64,000 nucleotides of DNA from DASPKM01 sp035628135 (GTDB taxonomy: Bacteria; Bacteroidota; Bacteroidia; Chitinophagales; Chitinophagaceae): NCBI GenBank assembly GCA_035628135.1, contig DASPKM010000008.1, positions 1 to 64,000 on the forward strand, in the 5' to 3' direction. Position numbers and translations under genes: made by a program. Each line of letters opens with the position of its first letter. The stretch's first letter is position 1. Below are positions 8,174 through 17,002 of the stretch, one piece after another. The notes below the pieces were generated by a model. The model ran no database searches. It was not told the origin of the DNA and saw only the letters and a list, made by a program, of their open reading frames with translations.

Positions 8174-9124
8174 TTACCTGTTCCTCATCTGGCTGTGCAC
8201 AAACAATCCTGTAATGCTCCTGTTCTCGAACGCATTCCGGATAGCTACTCCAAACAGCTCCGATACGCCCAGCACTTTTATCTTGGAACATTGCTGCCTC
8301 AACGGTATGGTATCGCACACCACCAACTCTTCCAATACGCTGTGCTCGATATTCGTGTAGGCGTTGCCGCTCAGCACGGGGTGCGTACACAAAGCCCTTA
8401 CGCTCCTGGCCCCTTTATCCTTGAGCAGGCCGGCCGATTTGGCCAGGGTGCCGCCGGTATCGCAGATATCGTCTATAAGAACTACGTCCCTGTCCGTTAC
8501 ATCACCTATCACCACCATGCTCGATATTTCATTGGCGCGCTTCCGGTGCTTATCGCAGATCACCATTTCCGCATTGAAATAGGTGGCAATTTCGCGTATC
8601 CTGTTGGCGCTGCCCACGTCAGGGGCCGCAAAGGTAAGGTTTTCCAGCCTTAAGTTCTCTATGTAAGGGATAAAAATCGCCGAGCTGTCCAGGTGGTCTA
8701 CCGGTATATCGAAGTACCCTTGTATCTGGGGGGCATGCAGGTCCATGGTAATCACCCTGTCGGCCCCAGCCGCCGTTAACATGTTGGCAACCAGCTTGGA
8801 ACCGATGGCCACGCGGGGTTTATCCTTCCGGTCCTGCCGGGCGTATCCATAGTATGGCATCACGGCCACTACCTTGGCGGCCGAGGCCCTGCGGGCGGCG
8901 TCGATCATCAGCAACAGCTCCAGCAGGTTTTCGGCGGGCGAAAACGTGCTTTGCACCAGGAACACCATGTCGCCGCGGATGCTTTCATTAAAAACAGGCT
9001 GAATTTCGCCATCGCTGAAGCGCTGGATCGTGATCTTGCCAAGGGGCGACCCGAAGCGTTTTGCGATACTTTCTGCGAGGTATTGTGAGCTTGTACCGGA
9101 GAAGATTTTAAGGGAGGCGTCCAT
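8174..9124 (-). CDS. prs: Ribose-phosphate pyrophosphokinase (PRPP synthase)
   Basis: This 316-residue class I enzyme makes PRPP from ribose 5-phosphate and ATP, feeding purine, pyrimidine, histidine and tryptophan synthesis. Visible motifs are SGTSSQYLAESIAKRFG at the N-terminus, the flexible catalytic loop YYGYARQDRKDKPRVAI, MDLHAPQIQGYFDIPVDHL, and the PRPP-binding loop VVLIDDICDTGGTLAKS. The start is set at MDASLKIF (9124), because an upstream in-frame ATG would add 13 non-conserved residues and overlap the promoter-like box at 9147-9154. It heads the prs-rplY-pth series. Confidence 0.97.
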   Translation of the reverse strand: MDASLKIFSGTSSQYLAESIAKRFGSPLGKITIQRFSDGEIQPVFNESIRGDMVFLVQSTFSPAENLLELLLMIDAARRASAAKVVAVMPYYGYARQDRKDKPRVAIGSKLVANMLTAAGADRVITMDLHAPQIQGYFDIPVDHLDSSAIFIPYIENLRLENLTFAAPDVGSANRIREIATYFNAEMVICDKHRKRANEISSMVVIGDVTDRDVVLIDDICDTGGTLAKSAGLLKDKGARSVRALCTHPVLSGNAYTNIEHSVLEELVVCDTIPLRQQCSKIKVLGVSELFGVAIRNAFENRSITGLFVHSQMRNR

Positions 9125-9146
9125 AACCAGCTTGAAAATTGTGCGG

Positions 9147-9154
9147 CGAAGATA
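9147..9154 (-). promoter_or_regulatory. TATCTTCG promoter-like box for prs
   Basis: On the minus strand TATCTTCG is one mismatch from the -7 consensus TAnnTTTG and lies 22 nt before the prs ATG. No clear -33 TTTG is seen. Confidence 0.4.
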
Positions 9155-9164
9155 AAGCTTCACT

Positions 9165-9578
9165 TAGTGATAAGTGAGGAAGGGGAAAAAAATATAGGGG
9201 TGGAAGTGAGAAGTTGAGCGAGAGATATGGTAGTCGGATACGTTGCCGGTGATGAGTGATTGGATCGGTTACCATGAGCCTGGGCGGGGCAGGAGAAAAG
9301 CAAGTGATTGGGCGGGAATACAGTAGCCCGACACGGGTTATTAATAGTGGATCGGGTAGGTTATTATGATGTTAATCGGATAGGTTGCGAGTAAAATGCG
9401 GGCGAATTGTGAATAGTTGGTTACCCGATTGCGCTGGGTGCATTGGCTGATTGAATGGCCGGCAAATCGCGTTTCCGGATGCGAAAAGATCGGCAAAATG
9501 CGTCACGGATCATGCGTTACGGGAACTTTCGCAGCCCATAACTCATAACCCGTAACTCATCTTCGAGCTAAATGAATC
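9165..9578. other. Gene-free interval with dispersed short repeats
   Basis: No coding frame or structured RNA is convincing in these 414 nt. Three related 14-mers recur in the same orientation at 9233-9246, 9351-9364 and 9375-9388 (types GTCGGATACGTTGC, ATCGGGTAGGTTAT, ATCGGATAGGTTGC). A 7-bp microrepeat lies at the right end. Confidence 0.6.
9535..9562. repeat. 7-bp microrepeat array (CTCATAA type)
   Basis: Four 7-bp units CCCATAA, CTCATAA, CCCGTAA, CTCATCT lie just beyond the stop codon of the small leftward gene at 9579-9788, again placing a short-period array at a gene 3' end. Confidence 0.75.
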
Positions 9579-9788
9579 TCATTTAATCGAAGCGATAACG
9601 TCTTTACCCGCTGATACCGTGGTAGTGGTAGTCACCATGTCAGCCTCAGCTGAGCCCTTCTTGGGATTGATAGCATAAAAAATAGAGGAACAAACGAACA
9701 TCGAGAAGAACAAGGCCATAAGGTACATACCGACACAGAAAAGCAAGGGTTGGATGCCGCCAATTGCAGCGATGGTTTTCCTTTTCAT
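9579..9788 (-). CDS. Small single-pass or hairpin membrane protein, unknown
   Basis: This 69-residue protein has a basic N-terminus (MKRKT), one long hydrophobic stretch of about 35 residues (GIQPLLFCVGMYLMALFFSM and onward to FYAI) that could be one long or two short helices, and a polar Thr/Ser-rich tail (MVTTTTTVSAGKDVIASIK). I do not recognise a family. The clean ATG, the regular hydrophobic segment and the isolation from other genes favour a real small gene. It is divergent from radC. It might be a small regulatory or stress-linked membrane peptide; this is unproven. Confidence 0.6.
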   Translation of the reverse strand: MKRKTIAAIGGIQPLLFCVGMYLMALFFSMFVCSSIFYAINPKKGSAEADMVTTTTTVSAGKDVIASIK

Positions 9789-9900
9789 TTGGATTTCAGT
9801 TTTTCAAAGGTTACGAATCGGATAAACGAGATAAATCACAAAGTATTGTATCGCCTACTATTGTAATTTGTACCTGAAAACTAATAAGAAAGGATTGGAA

Positions 9901-10593
9901 ATGCAAGCGCAAAAGTACGCGATCAAAGATTGGGCAGAAGACGACAGGCCAAGAGAAAAATTGCTACGTAAAACCCCGGCCTCCCTAAGCGATTCGGAAC
10001 TAATCGCTATCCTCATACGCAGCGGCACCGATGGCCGCAGCGCGGTAGACCTGGCAAAAGACGTTCTTGTACTGGGAAAAAACAACCTCGACCAACTCGG
10101 CAGGCTATCCGTAAAAGAACTGATGTCCATAAAAGGCATGGGCGAGGCCAAGGCCGTTACCATTGCCGCAGCGCTGGAACTGGGCCGGCGTCGCCAGGCT
10201 GGAGGCGCCTTCCATAAAAAGACCATCAAAAGTAGCCGCGACGTGGCCAGCTCACTGCAATCGCTTCTGAAAGACTACCAGTACGAGGTCTTCGCGGTGT
10301 TCTTCCTAAATCAAAGCAATAAGATCAATCACTTTGAAATCCTTAGCACTGGCAGCATGACAGCCACCGTGGCCGATCCACGCATCATCCTTAAAAAAGC
10401 GCTGGAAGAAGAAGCGGTCAGCCTTATTCTTTGCCACAATCATCCATCCGGCCAACTCCTGCCCAGCCAGGCCGACCGCGACCTCACCAACAAATTGATA
10501 GAAGCGGCCCGCTTCTTCGACATCCGCGTATTGGACCATATCATCGTAAGTGATGAGGGATATTTCAGCTTTGCTGATGAAGGATTGATGTAG
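9901..10593 (+). CDS. radC: RadC family JAB/MPN-domain protein
   Basis: This 230-residue protein has an N-terminal helix-hairpin-helix-like region (ELMSIKGMGEAKAVTIAAALELGRR) and a C-terminal JAB1/MPN metalloprotease-like domain with the zinc motif HNHPSGQLLPSQAD. It is named for an old link to DNA repair, but its biochemical role is unsettled. The ATG at 9901 is preferred over an upstream alternative start at 9868, because family members begin close to the KDWAEDDRPREKL motif. It is a single-gene unit convergent with the DUF3467 gene. Confidence 0.93.
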   Translation: MQAQKYAIKDWAEDDRPREKLLRKTPASLSDSELIAILIRSGTDGRSAVDLAKDVLVLGKNNLDQLGRLSVKELMSIKGMGEAKAVTIAAALELGRRRQAGGAFHKKTIKSSRDVASSLQSLLKDYQYEVFAVFFLNQSNKINHFEILSTGSMTATVADPRIILKKALEEEAVSLILCHNHPSGQLLPSQADRDLTNKLIEAARFFDIRVLDHIIVSDEGYFSFADEGLM

Positions 10594-10666
10594 AGAAGGG
10601 AAGAGGTATTGCAGTTATAACGTAACGGTATACCCGAATCTTAATCTATCGGTAAAAAAAACATAA

Positions 10667-10984
10667 TCATGCCTGTGCGGTTGGTCCGCCGAAATTCAGC
10701 GGCAGTTGTACTTCTTCTATATCCTGAATTTTTCCGTTCACTGTTTCAAAGCGCTGGATGTTTTCAGTAAGCGCTTTCATGAATCGCTTGGCGTGCTGTG
10801 GAGTGAAGATGATGCGCGATTTTACTTTGCTTTTGGGAGTGCCGGGCATTACGTTTACAAAATCAATTACAAACTCAGCATGGCTATGTGTAATGATAGC
10901 GAGGTTGGCATAAGACCCTTCTGCTACTTCTTCAGAGATTTCGATATTGAGCTGGCTGTTGTTGTTTTGATTCTGTTCGTTCAT
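10667..10984 (-). CDS. DUF3467 domain protein
   Basis: This 105-residue cytoplasmic protein covers the DUF3467 family nearly end to end. It runs from the acidic N-terminus (NIEISEEVAEGSYANLAIITHS) through the central DFVNVMPGTPKSKVKSRIIFTPQHAKRFMKAL to the C-terminal PLNFGGPTA. The family is highly conserved in Bacteroidota and has no established function. A Gln/Asn-rich start (MNEQNQNNNSQ) precedes the domain. It converges with radC, sharing a 73-nt gap. Confidence 0.92.
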   Translation of the reverse strand: MNEQNQNNNSQLNIEISEEVAEGSYANLAIITHSHAEFVIDFVNVMPGTPKSKVKSRIIFTPQHAKRFMKALTENIQRFETVNGKIQDIEEVQLPLNFGGPTAQA

Positions 10985-11052
10985 GTGACCTGATTTGCGA
11001 CAAAAATACCGATTTGTACAGCGCGGCTGGACATAAATTCTCTTGCTTTAAG

Positions 11053-11079
11053 AAAAAAAAGCCCCCGCGTAGCGGGGGC
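11053..11079 (-). terminator. Terminator of the SusC/SusD/DUF1735 operon
   Basis: The stem GCCCCCGC / GCGGGGGC with a 3-nt loop is followed on the minus strand by a run of eight T. It lies 22 nt after the stop of the last operon gene. Confidence 0.92.
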
Positions 11080-11101
11080 GTCAATATGAAATTGTAACCT
11101 A

Positions 11102-12073
11102 CTAGCGAGGTCCGAGATATTCAAAATGCTCATCGAAGTAAACCCTGATATGCGGAGGTGTTGCTATAACACTGGGTTGCTTCATGAAATATTTCACGTC
11201 CATGTCTTTGGTAGCAGCATCCCACTTATTGATACCTGTGGGATCGATTTCAGCAGAACGTGTATTACCTGCGGGCTGTCCGTATGAGTTGGTAACTGCA
11301 GTTACTTTATCAGTGGCCAGGTCGAAGGTAAATGTAGGACCGTAGCTTCCGTAGTAGCTAAGCGAACTACCGCTCAGGATCAGGTGACCGGGAATGCCCA
11401 GGTCGATCGGGATCATCACCACAGAATTAGCGCCGGTAGTTACCAGTGCAACGTCCTGAGGGAAGTAACCGGTGAGGGTAGGGCTCGAAACGTCTACCAT
11501 GGTTCCGGTTACCCGGTAGTATCCATCGTACCTGTTCTTAACACCTACTTCGATCATCGCGCTTTGGAGGCCGTTACTGATTTTGGCGCCGCCTGCATCG
11601 GTAATAGTGAATCCAAGAGCGTATTGCTGGCTCAGGTCAAGCTTGGTAGGATCCAATTTGATCAGGATCGGCTTGGCATGCTCGCCGGGGTTAAAAGTAA
11701 CGGTCCATTCGCTGCCGTTGAAAGGATTGCTCGGGTCAACCTGGAAGGCAGCCGCGGGCAATGCAACATATGCTGTACCGTGTGCTGCGTTGTAGTCCGC
11801 AACAATGGTAGGATCGTTCTTGATTTTAACTACAGTTACTTTATTCAGTTCGCCGCTGTTGGGAACATCCCTTCTTACGTCCAGCAGCACAACGTCCTGC
11901 AGGCCTGGTTTGAAGTCAAGCGCGAGCGCTACTTTTTCTTCAGCGCCCTGGGGCAACTTTACAATTGTTTGACCGGCACCGTTCAGGGTGCCTTCGTTCT
12001 TATCACAGGAAGTGAGCAGGAAGCTTCCTGCAAGCACTGCTAGTGAGAATAGTTTTAGAGATCTCAACTTCAT
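11102..12073 (-). CDS. DUF1735/BT_3987-like surface lipoprotein of the Sus operon
   Basis: This 323-residue lipoprotein (lipobox LLTSC, Cys at about 23) is the third gene of a SusC/SusD operon. Residues 40-175 look like a DUF1735 beta-sandwich (VALALDFKPGLQDVVLLDVRRD, WTVTFNPGEHAKPILIKLD). The C-terminal half, from DGYYRVTGTMVDVSSPTLTG to IRVYFDEHFEYL, resembles DUF4361. In characterised loci such proteins are SusE/F-like outer-surface glycan binders. Here the ligand is unknown because no glycoside hydrolase is encoded nearby. The gene is followed by a strong terminator. Confidence 0.85.
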   Translation of the reverse strand: MKLRSLKLFSLAVLAGSFLLTSCDKNEGTLNGAGQTIVKLPQGAEEKVALALDFKPGLQDVVLLDVRRDVPNSGELNKVTVVKIKNDPTIVADYNAAHGTAYVALPAAAFQVDPSNPFNGSEWTVTFNPGEHAKPILIKLDPTKLDLSQQYALGFTITDAGGAKISNGLQSAMIEVGVKNRYDGYYRVTGTMVDVSSPTLTGYFPQDVALVTTGANSVVMIPIDLGIPGHLILSGSSLSYYGSYGPTFTFDLATDKVTAVTNSYGQPAGNTRSAEIDPTGINKWDAATKDMDVKYFMKQPSVIATPPHIRVYFDEHFEYLGPR

Positions 12074-12141
12074 ATTGTTATGTTTAGTTGTTTGTTATAA
12101 AAAACGGAACCGGTGAGCGTTTCACCGGCTCCGCGAACAGT

Positions 12142-13611
12142 TTAAGGTTTATCCCACCATGTGCGGGTATCCTGGTTGTCGCCACCCATTCGTGCGGCAG
12201 CTTCTTCCGTGTTTACCTTGTTCAAGCTGTACTGGCGGATGCCATATACATACCTTCTCGGAATTTGCTTGCTGCTGTTAGTAGCGTATGGAGTGGGTGT
12301 CAGCACAGGGAATCCTGTCCTTCTCCACTCGAACCATGCCTGCAAGCCGTTCGGGTACAGTGCCAGCCATCTTTGAGTAGCTATACGCTGAATTTCGTTG
12401 CCGGCAGTGAATGCTACGTTTGAATTGGACAAGTAAGCGGCCAGTTGACCTGGAGTATAAGAAATGCCCCACTCATCCCAGCTGGCCTGAACGGCTGCTT
12501 CGTACAACTGTTGTGCAGTCGGTCCGGTTGTAACCCATCCACGGTGGCGGGCTTCAGCCTGTGCCAGCAGCACGGTAGCATAGTTCATAACGGTCACAGG
12601 ATCGCCTTGCTCGCGACGGTCATTAGCCAATATCCTCGCCCAGTTGCCGCCGGATGATCCGTCGAATGCAACTGCCAGGTCCCTGGTCAAACCGTAAGGG
12701 AATCCGACATCGGAAGAACCGAATACGGCCAAACGGGGATCGCCAGTGCTGGTCAGGAAGTTGTCCATAATGTTGCTCATGGCGAAGTCTTTACGGCCAT
12801 CGTACAGGTTGTACCATGGGTTGTTGAAAGTTCCGCCGGGATAGTCGATAACAGCGTTATCGGCATTGCTGGTCATTACGCCTGCGGCAATTGCTGCATT
12901 TGCCTGGGCTGCGCCTGTTGTAGCGTCAACCTTGGAAAGCCTCAATGCCATTTGCAAGCGCATTGAGTTAGCAAATTTCTTCCACTTTGCAACGTCTCCA
13001 CCATACAGGACATCGCCTCTGAAGGGAGCGCCGCCATCGAACTGGGCAACAGCCTCGGTCAGTTCTTTGAACAGGTCCATGTAAATGCTTTGCTGGGTGT
13101 CGAACTTGGTATTGCCTTCACCTTTCAAAGCTTCGAAATAAGGGATGTCGCCGTATTGGTCTGTAATTACCCAGAAGTAATATGCCTTCAGGATGCGGGC
13201 AGTGGCTATTTGATTTTTGTTAGAACCGTTAACCGCAGCCTTGGCGGCAGTCTCCGGATCTGAATTGTAGTTAATGATGTTTTGAAGGTCCATCAAAGGC
13301 CCGGAGTATGTACCGTCGAAGTCAACCTTAGGCTCAGCATACAGCGATGTTTCGGTATACTGGGTTTCGGAAAACTGCTGTGCATACAATCCGCCTCTTG
13401 TGTTGGTCACTAAAGTACCGAGGCTTGGATAGGCGGTACCTGTTAAACCGATCACGTTGGTCAGCAATGCTGATGTAATAGGTTCGGTAGTACGTGAGGG
13501 ATCCAGATTGATATCTCCAAAATCCTTCACCTTCTTACAACCCGGACCTGCAAGGATCGACAGGCCAACTACACCTGCCAGGATCCCGGTTTTATATTTT
13601 CTCAATTTCAT
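12142..13611 (-). CDS. SusD/RagB-family nutrient-binding lipoprotein
   Basis: This 489-residue SusD-like protein has a lipoprotein signal (lipobox ILAGPGC). It belongs to the SusD-like_2 group, judged by the N-terminal DFGDINLDPSRTTEP and the alpha-helical TPR-like core (ARILKAYYFWVITDQYGDIPYFEAL, WKKFANSMRLQMALRLSKVD). It forms the lid of a SusC transporter on the cell surface and captures oligosaccharides or peptides. It lies 31 nt downstream of the SusC gene and 68 nt upstream of the DUF1735 gene, so the three form one operon. Confidence 0.95.
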   Translation of the reverse strand: MKLRKYKTGILAGVVGLSILAGPGCKKVKDFGDINLDPSRTTEPITSALLTNVIGLTGTAYPSLGTLVTNTRGGLYAQQFSETQYTETSLYAEPKVDFDGTYSGPLMDLQNIINYNSDPETAAKAAVNGSNKNQIATARILKAYYFWVITDQYGDIPYFEALKGEGNTKFDTQQSIYMDLFKELTEAVAQFDGGAPFRGDVLYGGDVAKWKKFANSMRLQMALRLSKVDATTGAAQANAAIAAGVMTSNADNAVIDYPGGTFNNPWYNLYDGRKDFAMSNIMDNFLTSTGDPRLAVFGSSDVGFPYGLTRDLAVAFDGSSGGNWARILANDRREQGDPVTVMNYATVLLAQAEARHRGWVTTGPTAQQLYEAAVQASWDEWGISYTPGQLAAYLSNSNVAFTAGNEIQRIATQRWLALYPNGLQAWFEWRRTGFPVLTPTPYATNSSKQIPRRYVYGIRQYSLNKVNTEEAAARMGGDNQDTRTWWDKP

Positions 13612-13642
13612 AATTGCTTGTTTAAATTCTTGTTTGTGATTA

Positions 13643-16600
13643 TTAGAAGCCCAGTCTCAGGTTGAATCCGAGTGACCTTGATCCGGGGAACTGTCCATCT
13701 TCACCAAATTGCTGAGCAAGTTCAGACGGATCGAAGTCCCTGTTTTGTGCATAGATCAACCAGGGATTTCTTGCCACCACCGAGAAGGTTGCGTTTTGCA
13801 GCCAGCGGGAGATGTTTCCTATTTTACCAACAGGAATTCTGTATCCCAGGCTCACTTCGCGCAGTTTCACGAAAGTCATGTCATACACACTGTTTTCGGA
13901 AATGCTCCTTTCACGGAATTGGTGGAAGTAAGATTGCGCGTCAACATAATAATCAACTGGTTTACCATCTGCGTCTACACCTACCACATGCACACCACCA
14001 CCGTCAGCTACGCGGTCACGGATGGGGTTGCCTTTGTCGTTCAGTGCAACTGTACGCTCGGTCAAGCCAGAGAAAGTACCCCAGAAATCAGATAGTGAGA
14101 AGTACTTACCACCGCTCTGGAAGTCTATGTTGATGTTAGCTACGAAATTCTTATAGCTGAATGTGTTCAGGAAACCGCCGATATAGTCAGGAAGAACGCT
14201 TCCGAAAAGCACGTTGTCTTCTTTAATGTAACGGCCGCTGTTATCCAACACAGGCAATCCATTGATTTTCTTGATTCCACCGCCTCTCAGTTGGCCCCAC
14301 TCTTCACCTACGCGGTGCACCACGTATGCGCTGGAAGTTCCACTGAAGGCACCTGAGAACTGCACGATCTGGTCAACACCAGGAGCAAGCTCAACAATCT
14401 TGTTCTCGACCTGCTTGCTGAAATTGGCAACAACGTCCCAGGTAAAGTTCTTAGACTGTACAGGCTTACCATTTAGTTGCAAGAGCACTGTCTGAACGTC
14501 GATTCTTCCTGCGTTAATGGTCTTGCGGGTAAATCCGCTGGTTCCGCTAACGTCAACACCGATAGGAATGTTCTTGCTTTCGGTGTTTTGGAAGGTTACG
14601 GAAAGACCTGCCCTGTTTCTCAGGAATTTCAGGTCCATACCAACTTCCCATGTAGCCACCACAGCGCCTACCAGGCTCGGATCGGGAACTACGTCGGGAG
14701 TGGTCATGAGGAAGTTGCCGTTGTATTGGTTGGCGTTTACACCATACAGGAAGTTATTGTCATAAATTCCGAGTGAGCGCGGAGTCTCGCCCCAGCTTGC
14801 ACGGAGTTTACCGAAGCTCAATGCGGGCAGGCTGCCAGACAGCAGCTCGCTGAACACGAAGCTTACACCAAAGGATTTATAGAAGATATCCGGATCGAAC
14901 TCAGGCAGTGTAGAGTGCCAGTCGTTACGGAGTGAGAACTCAGCAAAGAGGAAGTTCTTGAAACCAACGTCACCTCTTGCGAAGACTGAATTGATCTGTT
15001 GTTTTTGCCGTGCGTTCGCATATGCGATGGGATCTTTGGAGTTGGTCAATGCATACAGGTTAGGAACGCTGAAACCGTTCACTGTTTGTGCCTGCAAAGT
15101 CCTCGAATCGCTACGCATTGCGTTTCCACCCACGTTTACGTTGGTAGAGAAATCCTTCAGGAATTTGGTATTGTAAGAAGCAACCAATTCAAAGTTTTGC
15201 TCTTTGAAGTAGGTTTCGCCTGTGCCATAGAAAGCATCGATACCGGATTGGGTAGCGCTCATTTCCAGGTCAGATGAAGTTTTGTTCTCGTAGTTTGTCG
15301 TAACTGCGTTCTGCCTGTAAGTACCCCTGATACGGAAATTATTGTTCAACTTGAATGTCAAACCGATATCACCGTACAGGCGCTCACGGATGTCGAAGTT
15401 GGTTACGTTATCGAAATAGGTATAGAAGTTATACCAGTAGTTACCGCCATAGAATGCAACCGGGTTATCAGGATTGTAAGTGCCCGGGTTGTTATGGTTC
15501 CAGCTGGCCAGGATGCCTGTTGGAGAACGCAGGTCCTTCAGCTCTTTCACAATCTTCATATCCAGGTCGCGGTGGAACCATTGGGAGAATGAACCGGTTG
15601 ATTGGTTAGAATAACCATCGTTGAACTCACCTTCCCTTCTGCTGGCAACGTAGTTAACGTTAGCGTTGAGGGTGAAGTATTTGCCCATGTCGAGCGAAGA
15701 GTTCACGTTGAAGATATTCTTGCGGAGTTGCGATTTGTACAACAGGCCCTTAATATACTGGTCGGTATAAGAAACGCGGACGTTGTAGTCTTCGGCTGCT
15801 TTCGAAAAGCTTACGTTGTTATTGTTGGTAAGACCTGTCTGATAGAAATCGCGGATGTTATCCGGATGAGGAGTCAGGCTTGCAGTTTTACCGGTGTATT
15901 TAGTACCGGGATACCATGCATACCAGGGAATGTATTCTTGTCCTACCATGCGGGGACCCCAGGAAGCATCGTCGGAGTAGTCGTGATAGTACTTACCATC
16001 CAGCGTTTTCCACTCTTCGGGGTGGCCGGGCTGCCAGGTGTACCTGTACATATCGTAAGATGCACCACCCGCATATTCATTCTGGTATTTGGGCAGAACG
16101 TAAATGCGGTCGAAGGTGATACCCTGGTTTACTTCAATGCCAATGCCTTTTCTTCCTTTTCTAGCTTTTTTGCTGTTGATAACGATGGCACCGCCGATGG
16201 CCCTTTCACCAAACAGCGCAGTGGCGTTTACACCAGAATACACTGTTACGTCTTCGATGTCGTCGGGGTTGATGTCATTAGGGTTAACAATAGTACCATC
16301 TACAACGTAGATGACACCGCCGCCACCCAGTGATGCTGCACCACCCAGGCGAACGTTACCAGCCTCACCAAGTTTTACCTTGGATTGGTCCAACACCTGC
16401 AGACCGGCAACTTTACCGGCCAGGGCGCTGTTCAGGTTTGTTTGGCGGATAGTGTTGAGTTGCTCACTGTTCACGTTTTGAGCGTTGTAAGCAACCGCCC
16501 GCTGTGAGCGTTTGATGTTGAAGGCGCCGGTTACAACTACCTCGTTGAGGGTTGTAGTGGTCCTTTCGAGTGTAACGGAAACAGTGTTTTCTGCTCCCAG

Positions 16601-16855
16601 AGTAACAGTCTTCTCACCGTGTCCCTGTGCGCTGATCACGAGGACAGCATCTGCAGGAACGTTTCTTAATGTGAATTTACCGTCTTGGTCAGCGGAAGTT
16701 CCCAATCTGGGGGAACCCTGCACTTTCACGGTGGCAAATGGAATGGCAGTTCCATTGTCGTCAGTCACCGTACCTGACACAGTCCTTCCGGTCTGTGCAT
16801 ACACGAACATGGTACATAATACCAGCGCTGAAAACAGCGATAGAAGTTTTCTCAT
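13643..16855 (-). CDS. SusC/RagA-family TonB-dependent outer membrane transporter
   Basis: This 1070-residue protein has a signal peptide ending at VYAQ and a carboxypeptidase-D-like N-terminal extension (VSGTVTDDNGTAIPFATVKV, residues about 28-105). A TonB-box-like segment (LNEVVVTGA) precedes a plug domain (GKVAGLQVLDQSKVKLGEAG, GGGGVIYVVDGTIV) and a 22-strand barrel ending in SLGFNLRLGF, with the terminal aromatic needed for barrel assembly. It imports a large ligand captured by the SusD partner. No N-terminal STN domain is seen, so anti-sigma signalling is unlikely. It is the first gene of the SusC-SusD-DUF1735 operon. Confidence 0.96.
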   Translation of the reverse strand: MRKLLSLFSALVLCTMFVYAQTGRTVSGTVTDDNGTAIPFATVKVQGSPRLGTSADQDGKFTLRNVPADAVLVISAQGHGEKTVTLGAENTVSVTLERTTTTLNEVVVTGAFNIKRSQRAVAYNAQNVNSEQLNTIRQTNLNSALAGKVAGLQVLDQSKVKLGEAGNVRLGGAASLGGGGVIYVVDGTIVNPNDINPDDIEDVTVYSGVNATALFGERAIGGAIVINSKKARKGRKGIGIEVNQGITFDRIYVLPKYQNEYAGGASYDMYRYTWQPGHPEEWKTLDGKYYHDYSDDASWGPRMVGQEYIPWYAWYPGTKYTGKTASLTPHPDNIRDFYQTGLTNNNNVSFSKAAEDYNVRVSYTDQYIKGLLYKSQLRKNIFNVNSSLDMGKYFTLNANVNYVASRREGEFNDGYSNQSTGSFSQWFHRDLDMKIVKELKDLRSPTGILASWNHNNPGTYNPDNPVAFYGGNYWYNFYTYFDNVTNFDIRERLYGDIGLTFKLNNNFRIRGTYRQNAVTTNYENKTSSDLEMSATQSGIDAFYGTGETYFKEQNFELVASYNTKFLKDFSTNVNVGGNAMRSDSRTLQAQTVNGFSVPNLYALTNSKDPIAYANARQKQQINSVFARGDVGFKNFLFAEFSLRNDWHSTLPEFDPDIFYKSFGVSFVFSELLSGSLPALSFGKLRASWGETPRSLGIYDNNFLYGVNANQYNGNFLMTTPDVVPDPSLVGAVVATWEVGMDLKFLRNRAGLSVTFQNTESKNIPIGVDVSGTSGFTRKTINAGRIDVQTVLLQLNGKPVQSKNFTWDVVANFSKQVENKIVELAPGVDQIVQFSGAFSGTSSAYVVHRVGEEWGQLRGGGIKKINGLPVLDNSGRYIKEDNVLFGSVLPDYIGGFLNTFSYKNFVANINIDFQSGGKYFSLSDFWGTFSGLTERTVALNDKGNPIRDRVADGGGVHVVGVDADGKPVDYYVDAQSYFHQFRERSISENSVYDMTFVKLREVSLGYRIPVGKIGNISRWLQNATFSVVARNPWLIYAQNRDFDPSELAQQFGEDGQFPGSRSLGFNLRLGF

Positions 16856-17002
16856 GTGACGCTTGTTTAGATTTTTGAATTTGTAAATATAGGGGTTTCC
16901 GGACTAAGCTAAGCTTCTGTTAAATCATAGGAATGGATATTTTAAGGTGTATTGGAAGACACCACCGTTTTCAAAAGCGCTGCAAGATATCCTAAAAAAT
17001 GT

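Noticed and set aside
15602..16333. 243-codon plus-strand open frame inside the SusC gene
   Set aside because: It is antisense to a well-supported SusC protein, with composition typical of a shadow frame.
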